Source: an uncultured Clostridium sp.
GTDB lineage: Bacteria; Cyanobacteriota; Vampirovibrionia; Gastranaerophilales; Gastranaerophilaceae
Reading direction: 5' to 3'
DNA length: 42,520 nt
Assembly (NCBI GenBank): GCA_958449715.1
Contig: CAUDIU010000006.1
Coordinates: forward strand, 1-42,520
Below, piece by piece: positions 33,625 to 41,255 of this stretch (within the stretch, counting starts at the first letter, position 1; every line of letters starts with the position of its first letter). The position numbers and the translations under genes are program-made. The notes under the pieces were generated by a model. It did no database searches and was not told the DNA's origin. It saw only the letters and a program-made list of their open reading frames with translations.

Positions 33625-35607
33625 CTACTCTTTCCTACCTATCATGTTCAGAAAATCATTTTCTGTCAATATTATAACACCTAATTTTTGAGCTTTGTCT
33701 AATTTTGAGCCTGCACTTTCACCTGCAACTACAAATGACGTATTCTTAGATACCGAAGAAGAAGTCTTTCCGCCCATTTGCTTAATTATTTCAGACGCCT
33801 CGTCTCTTGTCATATTTTGTAATGTTCCAGTCAAAACAAAAGTTTTTCCTTTAAATTCATCTGAAATATTTTGGACTGGAGGAACTGGTTCTACGCCTAG
33901 AGATCTTAATTCTTCGATCATCTTAATTGTTTCAGGTTTTCTGAAAAAGTCAAAAATATCTTTTGCAATAATTTCTCCAACCCCTTCAACTTTTGATAAA
34001 TCCTCAATTGTCGCATTCATCAAATTATCAAGAGTTCCAAATTCTGAAGCCAAAACTCCAGCTGTTTCTTTCCCTACATTTTTAATCGTAAAAGCAGTTA
34101 ACAATCTTGATAAAGGTTTATTTTTGCTATCTTGAATTGCATTATACATATTAAATGCTGATTTTTCTTTGACCAAATCCAGCATCATAAAATCCTGCAT
34201 AGTTAATTTATACAAATCAACAGGAGTTTTAATAAAGTTTTTGGTATACAACTGCTCAATCACAGAAGGGCCGACTTTATCAATATCCATTGCATCCTTC
34301 GATACCCAAAATTCAATTTTGGCACAACGCTTTGCAGGACAATCAGGATTATCACAATAAAGATTTACTTCTTCGTCATGAAGCTGCAGCTCGCTACCGC
34401 AAGACGGACATTTTTTAGGTGGAACATATTCAGGCAACTTATAATGTTCTTCATCTTCAATAACTTTTACGACTTTAGGAATAATTTCCGCTGCTTTTTT
34501 AATGTATACTCTGTCACCAATTCTTACATCTAAGCGTCCAACCTCATCGAAGTTATGCAAACTTGCTCTAGCAACTGTACTTCCACCTAATTGAACAGGT
34601 TCTAAAATCGCAATCGGAGTAATAGCACCGGTTTTTCCGACACTTTCTTCTATTGATAAAAGTTTAGTTGTCACTTCTTCAGGCGGGAATTTAAAAGCTG
34701 TAGCCCATTTTGGTGCTCGAGATGTAAATCCCATTTCTTGCTGAACAAGAAAATCATTTACTTTAATTACAACTCCATCAGTTGCATAATCTAAAGAAAA
34801 ACGTTTTTCATCCCATTCTTTACAATATTCAATAGCTTCTTTTGCATTTTTACATAATCTGATATTCGGATTGACTTTAAATCCTAATTTTTTCAGGTAC
34901 ATTAGACTGTCATAATGATTTTTGGGAGGATTTTTTATATCGCCAGTAAAAATTGCTGTATAACAAAACATTGACAAATCACGCTTTGCAGTAATTTTAC
35001 TGTCAAGTTGTCTTATTGATCCTGCTGCAGCATTTCTCGGATTAGCAAATAATTTTTCACCATTTTTAAGATTTTCCTCGTTCAACTTTTCAAAAGATTC
35101 CTTTGGCATATAGACTTCCCCGCGAACCTCAACGCTTACAGGTTCAAAAAGTTTCAAAGGAATAGCTTTTACAGTTTTTAGATTATTTGTAATATCCTCA
35201 CCTGTAATACCGTCACCACGAGTTACACCTCGCACAAAAACTCCGTTTTCATAAGTCAAAGCCATTGCAAGTCCGTCAATTTTCAATTCACAGACAAGCT
35301 TTTGGTCATTGTACTCTTTGACAATTTTTTTATACCAGTCTTCCAAATCATCATATTCATAAGTATTATCAAGACTATATAGGCGATATTTATGTTTATG
35401 GGGAAAGAATTTTTCACTGACTGAGCCAACTCTTTGAGTCGGACTATCAGGAGATATAAATAATGGATTTTCTTCCTCAAGTTTTTTTAATTCCGCAAAC
35501 ATTTGATCATATTCAAAGTCACTTATTGAAGGATTATCTTCAACATAATACTTATAGTTTGCTTTATTAATTTCATCTTTTAAGAAATTTATTCTATCTA
35601 ATACCAT
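33625..35607 (-). CDS. ligA: NAD-dependent DNA ligase
   Basis: Seals nicks in replication and repair using NAD+. The 660 residues contain the Ia start (YYVEDNPSISDFEYDQM), the adenylation site CELKIDGLAMAL with the catalytic Lys near residue 107, GEVYMPKESFEKLN, the OB fold, a four-cysteine zinc finger (CPSCGSE...CDNPDCPAK), helix-hairpin-helix repeats (LSKVEGVGEIIAKDIFDFF) and a C-terminal BRCT domain (FKGKTFVLTGTLQNMTRDEA). Length is standard. AGAGG lies six bases before the ATG. It heads a three-gene operon with the small membrane protein and the SIMPL protein. Confidence 0.97.
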   Translation of the reverse strand: MVLDRINFLKDEINKANYKYYVEDNPSISDFEYDQMFAELKKLEEENPLFISPDSPTQRVGSVSEKFFPHKHKYRLYSLDNTYEYDDLEDWYKKIVKEYNDQKLVCELKIDGLAMALTYENGVFVRGVTRGDGITGEDITNNLKTVKAIPLKLFEPVSVEVRGEVYMPKESFEKLNEENLKNGEKLFANPRNAAAGSIRQLDSKITAKRDLSMFCYTAIFTGDIKNPPKNHYDSLMYLKKLGFKVNPNIRLCKNAKEAIEYCKEWDEKRFSLDYATDGVVIKVNDFLVQQEMGFTSRAPKWATAFKFPPEEVTTKLLSIEESVGKTGAITPIAILEPVQLGGSTVARASLHNFDEVGRLDVRIGDRVYIKKAAEIIPKVVKVIEDEEHYKLPEYVPPKKCPSCGSELQLHDEEVNLYCDNPDCPAKRCAKIEFWVSKDAMDIDKVGPSVIEQLYTKNFIKTPVDLYKLTMQDFMMLDLVKEKSAFNMYNAIQDSKNKPLSRLLTAFTIKNVGKETAGVLASEFGTLDNLMNATIEDLSKVEGVGEIIAKDIFDFFRKPETIKMIEELRSLGVEPVPPVQNISDEFKGKTFVLTGTLQNMTRDEASEIIKQMGGKTSSSVSKNTSFVVAGESAGSKLDKAQKLGVIILTENDFLNMIGRKE

Positions 35608-35641
35608 ATAGCCTCTAATATTAACAAAATATGATAATTCT

Positions 35642-36478
35642 TTACATAATCATTAATAATTCTCTGATTACTTTAGTCGCAACTGCTGTAGATACACCTG
35701 AAGCATCATAATCAGGGGCAAGCTCTACAACATCAGCTCCAACAATATCGAAATCTTTCAAATATTCAAACCATCCCATAAGTTCATTAAACTGCATACC
35801 GCCACTTTCAGGAGTACCAGTACCAGGCATTACAGAAGGATCAAGAACATCCAAATCAACTGTTACAAAAATCTTTTTATCTTTCAATACGTCAAGTTCT
35901 GAATATTTATGAATAAGTGTTTTATGCTCTTTCATAAATTCCCATTCTTCTTTCATGCCAGAACGAATTCCAATTTGCTTAATATTTTCAGGACCAACAA
36001 TTTTTGATGCGTGACGGATTACTGCTGAATGAGACATTTCTTCTCCCAAATATTCTTCTCTTAAATCTGTATGAGCATCAAAATGAACTATTGCCAAATC
36101 TTTATAAAACTTGGATACAGCCTTAATCTCTGGTAAAGTTACCAAGTGTTCCCCGCCTATACCAAAAACTCTTTTGCCGTCTTTATATATTTCTTCAACA
36201 TTTTTTTCAATCAAATCAAGTGATTTATAAGTATTACCTAGTGGAAATTCTAAATCACCTGCATCATGAAAATTCACATCTTCCAAATGCTTATCAAATC
36301 TTGGGGAATAATCCTCTAACCCCCAGCTTGCAAGCCTAATTTGTTCAGGAGCGAAACGAGAACCTGAACGGTAAGATACAGTACCGTCAAAAGGTAATCC
36401 TAACATAACTATATCAGCAGAATTATAATCCGCATTTTGTCCAATCCAATTTCTATCTAAAAACGGTCCTGTAAGCAT
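35642..36478 (-). CDS. speB: Agmatinase (ureohydrolase family)
   Basis: Hydrolyses agmatine to putrescine and urea. I start at ATG 36478 (278 residues): AGGAG sits eight bases upstream, while the open frame runs 16 codons further with no support. The two-manganese site is intact: GGEHLVTLPEI (usual GGDH/GGEH), AIVHFDAHTDLREEYLGEEM with the HFDAHTD set, and FVTVDLDVLDPSVMPGTGTPE. The substrate could instead be another guanidino compound such as arginine or guanidinobutyrate, as in many ureohydrolases. No arginine decarboxylase lies in the window. It is divergent from the exported orphan at 36569 and is followed on the same strand by ligA, about 35 bases away. Confidence 0.9.
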   Translation of the reverse strand: MLTGPFLDRNWIGQNADYNSADIVMLGLPFDGTVSYRSGSRFAPEQIRLASWGLEDYSPRFDKHLEDVNFHDAGDLEFPLGNTYKSLDLIEKNVEEIYKDGKRVFGIGGEHLVTLPEIKAVSKFYKDLAIVHFDAHTDLREEYLGEEMSHSAVIRHASKIVGPENIKQIGIRSGMKEEWEFMKEHKTLIHKYSELDVLKDKKIFVTVDLDVLDPSVMPGTGTPESGGMQFNELMGWFEYLKDFDIVGADVVELAPDYDASGVSTAVATKVIRELLMIM

Positions 36479-36526
36479 TTGTACTCTCCTTTTTTGTCTG
36501 AATTTGATATAAAAATATTTTATCAC

Positions 36527-36561
36527 AAAAAGCTTGCTTTTTTAAACTAAATCATTAAAAT
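36527..36561 (+). promoter_or_regulatory. Intergenic region of speB and the exported orphan: dyad and promoter
   Basis: AAAAAGC-TT-GCTTTTT (36527-36542) is a 16-base dyad midway between the divergent genes. For the + gene, TTGCTT (36534-36539) lies in it, then a 16-base gap, then TAAAAT (36556-36561), ending seven bases before the ATG. A TAAAAT-like -10 for speB lies on the other strand. Confidence 0.45.
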
Positions 36562-36568
36562 AGAAAGT

Positions 36569-37132
36569 ATGAAAAAATTGCTACTGATTTTGCTTATTAT
36601 GTTTTTTGGAGTATGCACCTATGGAGCAGAAACAGATTATGAACAAATTTACAGAGATTTAGAACCTGCTGATTTTTCATATGTTCACGATATTGATCCT
36701 GGAGAAATGTATGATACTCAAAATACATCTTGGTCACCATACCCATTATTTAGACTTACATCTCCATTATTTTTTAAAAATACGACAATTGAGCCTGGGT
36801 ATTATCTTTTAACACCAAGAGAACATAAAGGAAATTGGTACGTGTTATTCAAAGAACAAGGCAAAGTAAAATATATAATTCCTGCATATAACAGGGAAAT
36901 TGTACCTATGGGATTTTATGATGAGAACTTGCCCAAAGCAAAATTAACACCATCTCAAAAATTCCACATAAAATTCTTGGATTTTGTGGGAAAACACATA
37001 AAAAGTTCTCAAAGAAAACCTGCTCCTAACACATTTTTAGAAACAACTGATCTAGAAAATAATTTTATCTCAATAATAATTTATTGGGGAGATTACAGAT
37101 ACTATATGATTTTGAGAACTATTCAATTATAA
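36569..37132 (+). CDS. Exported orphan protein
   Basis: 187 residues, no recognised family. A signal peptide is clear: MKKLLLILLIMFFGVCTYGA, cleavage likely after YGA. The mature part begins ETDYEQIYRDLEPADF, contains PLFRLTSPLFFKNTTIEPGY and WYVLFKEQGKVKYIIPAYNR, and ends in a beta-rich IIIYWGDYRYYMILRT. It may be a small beta-domain binding protein, similar in build to the secreted protein at 23941 but with no alignable motif that I can see. A -10 (TAAAAT) ends seven bases before the ATG, so the mRNA may be leaderless or nearly so. The next gene (37183, opposite strand) converges on it. Confidence 0.72.
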   Translation: MKKLLLILLIMFFGVCTYGAETDYEQIYRDLEPADFSYVHDIDPGEMYDTQNTSWSPYPLFRLTSPLFFKNTTIEPGYYLLTPREHKGNWYVLFKEQGKVKYIIPAYNREIVPMGFYDENLPKAKLTPSQKFHIKFLDFVGKHIKSSQRKPAPNTFLETTDLENNFISIIIYWGDYRYYMILRTIQL

Positions 37133-37133
37133 G

Positions 37134-37160
37134 AAAAGCGGTAATTTCAAAATTACCGCA
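37134..37160. terminator. Possible weak terminator hairpin
   Basis: GCGGTAATTT (37138-37147) pairs with AAATTACCGC (37150-37159) around a CA gap just after the exported orphan. Stem of ten bases with a tight loop and no clear T-run on the + strand. It may act as a weak shared terminator for the convergent genes. Confidence 0.5.
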
Positions 37161-37182
37161 TAGAGTATATGATAAATGTTAT

Positions 37183-38793
37183 TTATTTAAATTTGACTGC
37201 TTTTATAATCCCAGCTACAGTATTCATTTTTTCTTGAAAATAAAAGAAATTATTTCGTTTTAATATATCAAGTAAATTTTGTGGACCTTTTCTATGATAT
37301 TCCATAATTAAGACATCCACTTTCTCTAACAAGCCTTTTTCATCTAACAGTGGTATTATTTCAAATTCAGAACCCTCTGTATCTAACTTTATAAAAACTT
37401 TTTCGTTATGCCTTTCGATTATTTCACTCAAAACATTATATGCATTTTTTATTTTTACTTCTTCTATTGAAGAAAACTTACCTGTTGAATTTTTAAATAT
37501 TGTACTCATAGTCCCAAGTAATTCCTCATTATAAGGAATTTTTAATATTTTATCCTCTGCACCAAGACCAAAATCAAATAAATTAATTTTGTCACTATAC
37601 TTTGGATTTAACTTTAAATTGTTTAGACCTTGCTTATATGTTGGAATAAAAGGCTCAAATGCATATATTTTTTTTATATTTTCTTTTTGAGCAAAATATA
37701 ATGAAGTAGTACCTATATTAAAACCAATATCAAACATTATATAAGGCTCATTTACTGAAAAATTATACCCAGTATTACATAAAACTTCAGTTGCCGTCCA
37801 AAGAGTATTATCAGACTTTCCAACTAATATTAGATTCTTATTTTTAATTTCTATTGAATTATTTTTTAAACGTCTTATACTATATCCCAAATTATCAAAT
37901 TTTTTATAATACTTGTTAACCAAATCTTTTCTATTCTTTTTATAAGAAATCTTTATTTTTCCAATATGAAACACTCGATTATTCCCTAATTTCTCTTTAC
38001 AAATAAAACTTCTTTTCAACTTTTGCTTTCGACATACAGAATTTTTAAATAATTTATACCATTCATCCGCATATGGAACATAAGAATAATACCAAGGTTT
38101 CTTACCAGTAGTTGTATGAACAATAATTGGTTTTATATTATCAGGGTATAAATTAACGGAAGAAGTCATATAGTTATATTCAGGAACTAAATATTTTACA
38201 TTACCATTAAAAACAACATTAAAACAATCCTGATCCATATAACGAGTTGAATTAAATGATAATTTATAATTCAATAATTTTTGTGCCACATTAAAAGTTC
38301 TAAGCCTTTTCAAATTTAGTAACATTACACCAGAGTTAAAATAGTCAGAAGTATTTATCTCCTCATAATCTTGCCTTTTATAATAAGCTGGATAATCCCT
38401 TATAACACCAGCATAAAAATCTTTAACATCAATTTCAAAAAAGTCTTTTAAATCTCCCAAAATTATTGTATCTGAATCAATATATAAAACTTTGTCTAAA
38501 TCTTTCAAAATATTTGGAATATCAAATTTAAATAACGCTGCTTTGGATACATATACATGATTTGTATTCAAGTCCTTATATTTATTAGAGAATTCCAACA
38601 AATTTATATTTATACCTGATAAATCTATTTGCTTAAACAAATTTTTATTTTTATCAGATAAATTAACTCCTATTATGTAAATATCATAAATTGATTTTTG
38701 TCTATTTTCATAAATTGATTGAATAGACACGCAAGTAGGCATTACATAATTATCATCACATATATAAACAATAGAAATAATATCTTTACTCAA
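37183..38793 (-). CDS. GT8 glycosyltransferase fused to FkbM-type methyltransferase
   Basis: Two enzymes in one 536-residue chain. Residues 1-260 are a GT8 retaining transferase: IVYICDDNYVMPTCVSIQSI, KVLYIDSDTI with the DxD metal site at 106-108, YFNSGVMLLNL, and IVHTTTGKKPWYY that closes GT8 domains. Residues ~345-536 are a FkbM SAM-dependent methyltransferase: YIMFDIGFNIGTTSLYFA, then IYAFEPFIPTY and VFIKLDTEGSEFEI. So it could add a sugar and methylate a glycan in turn. The start is TTG 38793, overlapping the GT4 stop by eight bases, with AAGGA eight bases before it. Second gene of the GT4 operon. The exact sugar is unknown. Confidence 0.85.
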   Translation of the reverse strand: MSKDIISIVYICDDNYVMPTCVSIQSIYENRQKSIYDIYIIGVNLSDKNKNLFKQIDLSGININLLEFSNKYKDLNTNHVYVSKAALFKFDIPNILKDLDKVLYIDSDTIILGDLKDFFEIDVKDFYAGVIRDYPAYYKRQDYEEINTSDYFNSGVMLLNLKRLRTFNVAQKLLNYKLSFNSTRYMDQDCFNVVFNGNVKYLVPEYNYMTSSVNLYPDNIKPIIVHTTTGKKPWYYSYVPYADEWYKLFKNSVCRKQKLKRSFICKEKLGNNRVFHIGKIKISYKKNRKDLVNKYYKKFDNLGYSIRRLKNNSIEIKNKNLILVGKSDNTLWTATEVLCNTGYNFSVNEPYIMFDIGFNIGTTSLYFAQKENIKKIYAFEPFIPTYKQGLNNLKLNPKYSDKINLFDFGLGAEDKILKIPYNEELLGTMSTIFKNSTGKFSSIEEVKIKNAYNVLSEIIERHNEKVFIKLDTEGSEFEIIPLLDEKGLLEKVDVLIMEYHRKGPQNLLDILKRNNFFYFQEKMNTVAGIIKAVKFK

Positions 38794-40060
38794 TATTCAC
38801 ATCCTTCTTTATTGTTTCACTTATTACATCAACACATTTTTCCCAAGTAAATAACTTGGATCTTTCAATCCCTTTGATAATACACTTTTCTCTGAAATCC
38901 CTATCAAAATACATCTTTTCCATAGCTGAAAGCATTTCCGAATCTGAATATGGATTAATTTTTATACCACAATCACCAATGACTTCAGGCAAAGATGTTG
39001 TATTTGAACAAATAACAGGCAAACCGCATTTCATTGCTTCCAATACAGGTATTCCAAAACCTTCATATAAAGATGGAAATAAAAACATCTCTGCTCCACT
39101 ATATAAAGCAGACATATCTTCATCATCTACATAACCAATTTTTAAGATTTTATCCTTCTTGTCACCTAAATTTTCAATATTTTCGTTCAATATATTTTCA
39201 AAATCTTTCCAACAAGCACCACCTAAAACGAAAGTAAAATTATCTAAATTATTTTTTTCTACGAATTTAAAGAAATTTTTTATAGAAAAAATTAAATTTT
39301 TTCTCGGATCTAAATTACAAAGACTAAAAATATATTTTTTATCTAATGGTATCCCATATTTACTTTTAACTTGCTCTATATAATTAATATCAGTAATTTT
39401 TACATAATCTTTCCCTGTAGAAAGAGGAATTACAGTAATATTTTCAGGGTTAATTTTTGGAACATATTCAATAAAATCTTGCTTTGTATAAATTGAATTT
39501 GCAAAATATTTATCACATGAATTTATAGAATTAATTAAATTATAATACCATTTATGCCCAACATTATTTCTATAATCATTTATCAAAGGAATAGTATCAT
39601 GTAAAATTGTATATTTTTTAATTAATTTATTTTTTTCAATAAATTTAGGTACAGCTTTCATTGGAGAAATATATATATCTATGTTTTTTATTTTTACAAA
39701 ATATTCTTTTTGAATATTGTCAAAAATTTTTAATAGAAATGCTAAGATTTCCCAAAGCAATCTTATTAAAAATGTTTTCGACTTTAACCTACTATCAATC
39801 TTTTTATAAGAAACATATCTATAAAAATTTTGACAAAAAGAAAATTTATAAATTTTACAACTTGAAAATTCTTGATAATTTTTTATTAGATATTCTAATT
39901 TTCCTCCATCATCAGCATAAAGATAAATATTAAATTCTTCACGTTTTAAAAATTCCAAAAGTACGTTATATGCAACAAAAAAAATCCCACTACGAGACGA
40001 ATTTTTTTTCAAAATATTGCATACAACTGTTGCATCATATAAAATATTTATCTTTTCCAT
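38786..40060 (-). CDS. Family 4 glycosyltransferase (GT-B fold)
   Basis: Retaining glycosyltransferase for surface polysaccharide, with the GT4 C-terminal domain: GIPLDKKYIFSLCNLDPRKN, MFLFPSLYEGFGIPVLEAMK, with the E-x7-E pair, and CGLPVICSNTTSLPEVIGDC. I start at ATG 40060 (424 residues, MEKINILYDATVV): GGAG lies four bases upstream and the frame's first 24 codons carry no support; also the divergent promoter's -10 would fall over the longer start at 40132. It overlaps the GT8-FkbM gene by eight bases. Very AT-rich. Transcribed away from the XRE regulator, with the palindromic site between the two. Confidence 0.85.
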   Translation of the reverse strand: MEKINILYDATVVCNILKKNSSRSGIFFVAYNVLLEFLKREEFNIYLYADDGGKLEYLIKNYQEFSSCKIYKFSFCQNFYRYVSYKKIDSRLKSKTFLIRLLWEILAFLLKIFDNIQKEYFVKIKNIDIYISPMKAVPKFIEKNKLIKKYTILHDTIPLINDYRNNVGHKWYYNLINSINSCDKYFANSIYTKQDFIEYVPKINPENITVIPLSTGKDYVKITDINYIEQVKSKYGIPLDKKYIFSLCNLDPRKNLIFSIKNFFKFVEKNNLDNFTFVLGGACWKDFENILNENIENLGDKKDKILKIGYVDDEDMSALYSGAEMFLFPSLYEGFGIPVLEAMKCGLPVICSNTTSLPEVIGDCGIKINPYSDSEMLSAMEKMYFDRDFREKCIIKGIERSKLFTWEKCVDVISETIKKDVNIE

Positions 40061-40126
40061 TTTTCTCCAAAATTTCCCATTAAAAGGTATGTTTTTTAAA
40101 TTTCTTACCATTAAATATAAATAATT

Positions 40127-40169
40127 TAACATTAAATATTAATTTGTCAAGTTTAATTAATATTTAATG
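40127..40169. promoter_or_regulatory. Palindromic operator and divergent promoter region
   Basis: CATTAAATATTAATT (40130-40144) and AATTAATATTTAATG (40155-40169) form a perfect 15-bp inverted repeat separated by TGTCAAGTTT. The spacer carries, on the minus strand, TTGACA (40150-40145), the -35 of the GT4 operon; a -10-like TAAATT follows at suitable distance. A dimeric XRE protein encoded next door (40218) could bind it, covering its own and the GT promoter. Confidence 0.7.
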
Positions 40170-40217
40170 GGGTTAAATATAAAAAACAGATATTTTAGAA
40201 TATTAAGTGGAGATAAT

Positions 40218-40535
40218 ATGAACTCATTAAAATTATTTGGTAAAAGATTAAAAGAGCTCAGAAAAATAAATAAACTTACTCAGGAACAATTATCCGAAAT
40301 TATCGGACTTGATCCTAAACAAATTTGCAGAATTGAAAATGGAGCGTGTTTTACAACTTTTGAAACACTGCAAAAAATTTCAAAAGTTTTTAATGTCGAA
40401 ATTTCAGATTTATTCTTTTTTGAACATAAAAAACCAAAAGATGCACTTATTAATGAAATGAATGAAATATTCCAAAGTGCATCTGATGATCAAATTCAAC
40501 TTATTTATAAAATAGTAAAAGCTATTAACTTTTAA
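40218..40535 (+). CDS. XRE-family transcriptional regulator
   Basis: 105-residue protein with an N-terminal Cro/C1-type helix-turn-helix (residues ~5-65): LKLFGKRLKELRKINKLTQE, QLSEIIGLDPKQICRIENG, and TTFETLQKISKVFNVEISDL. The C-terminal 40 residues (KPKDALINEMNEIFQSASDD) may form a small dimer domain. I start at ATG 40218, where GGAG is five bases upstream; the frame extends 17 codons further, but that start (40167) lies in the palindrome. Likely binds the 40130-40169 repeat and controls itself and the GT4 operon, which is inference from position. Its stop shares TTAA with the stop of the convergent RWYD gene. Confidence 0.85.
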   Translation: MNSLKLFGKRLKELRKINKLTQEQLSEIIGLDPKQICRIENGACFTTFETLQKISKVFNVEISDLFFFEHKKPKDALINEMNEIFQSASDDQIQLIYKIVKAINF

Positions 40536-40912
40536 GATTCTTCTTCATCTTCTGAATCTTCGTCTTTTTTAATTTGTTCCAACACCATATTAGCCATCTC
40601 TTTAGCGATAATACGCTGAGTATCAGCTGGACAATTTTGCAACATATTCATAGCAGTTCTTAATGTAGAATCAATGTCATACCAACGACCTTTTCTGTTA
40701 TCATCAAGACCTGAACCTACAGCATTGATAATATCTTCTACCGCTTCAAATTTTTCATCTTCAATATTGTGTTCGATAATAATTTTAATCAAATTTAAAG
40801 CAATTCTAATCTGCGTTTCATCATCAGTTTCTTCCAAAGTTTTTACAGCCTGAGATAAAACAGGGTCTTTATCATACCAACGTCTGTGCTGATTAGTGTA
40901 TTCTTCTTTCAT
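40532..40912 (-). CDS. Two-repeat RWYD protein of unknown function
   Basis: 126 residues built of two similar halves 65 residues apart. Unit 1 (from residue 11): RWYDKDPVLSQAVKTLEETD then TQIRIALNLIKIIIEHNIED. Unit 2 (from residue 76): RWYDIDSTLRTAMNMLQNCP then TQRIIAKEMANMVLEQIKKD. Both have RWYD-x-D, then L, A, L, then T-Q, then a helix. The tail is acidic (DEDSEDEEES). No signal peptide, no metal motif, no catalytic set. I do not know the family; a small helical binding module is likely. It has its own promoter and follows fixX. Confidence 0.75.
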   Translation of the reverse strand: MKEEYTNQHRRWYDKDPVLSQAVKTLEETDDETQIRIALNLIKIIIEHNIEDEKFEAVEDIINAVGSGLDDNRKGRWYDIDSTLRTAMNMLQNCPADTQRIIAKEMANMVLEQIKKDEDSEDEEES

Positions 40913-40944
40913 AATGCCTCTCCTTATACCTATAGAATAAGACT

Positions 40945-40973
40945 ATTATGAATGTTTTTCGAGAATATGTCAA
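40945..40973 (-). promoter_or_regulatory. Promoter of the RWYD-repeat gene
   Basis: TTGACA (40973-40968), a 17-base spacer and CATAAT (40950-40945) on the minus strand, close to consensus. The -35 begins only four bases after the fixX stop, so this gene need not depend on the fix transcript. AGGAGAGG precedes the ATG. Confidence 0.7.
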
Positions 40974-40976
40974 TAC

Positions 40977-41255
40977 CTAGCCTTGCTTGAAAGTTACCCC
41001 TTTTGTACCTTTAGGATATTCCCAACCCAAAGAAGCACTTTCACAAGCAATTCTGCATGCACCGCATTCTAAGCAATTTTCATAATTTACAATCAATTTT
41101 TGCATATTTTCATCCCACTCATAAACTCCTGCCGGGCAAACTGTTGTACATATTTTAGACTTACAAACTCGACAGCATTCTTGCACAGGCTGTAAGTGAG
41201 ATTTTGTATCAGGTGTATATTTTACTGTATATAATTTATCTTCTAAGTCACTCAT
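40977..41255 (-). CDS. fixX: Ferredoxin-like protein (FixX-type)
   Basis: Small iron-sulphur partner of the FixC flavoprotein. I prefer the ATG at 41255 (92 residues), which overlaps the fixC stop as ATGA; a longer reading from 41273 is possible but has no ribosome site. The cysteine sets are CRVCKSKICTTVCPAGVYEW and CLECGACRIACESASLGWEY, matching the FixX/ETF-QO ferredoxin domain that holds a 4Fe-4S cluster (C-x2-C-x2-C-x3-C in the second). The glycine-rich ending YPKGTKGVTFK is typical of FixX. Acts with FixC in electron transfer from flavin to quinone or ferredoxin. Confidence 0.9.
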   Translation of the reverse strand: MSDLEDKLYTVKYTPDTKSHLQPVQECCRVCKSKICTTVCPAGVYEWDENMQKLIVNYENCLECGACRIACESASLGWEYPKGTKGVTFKQG

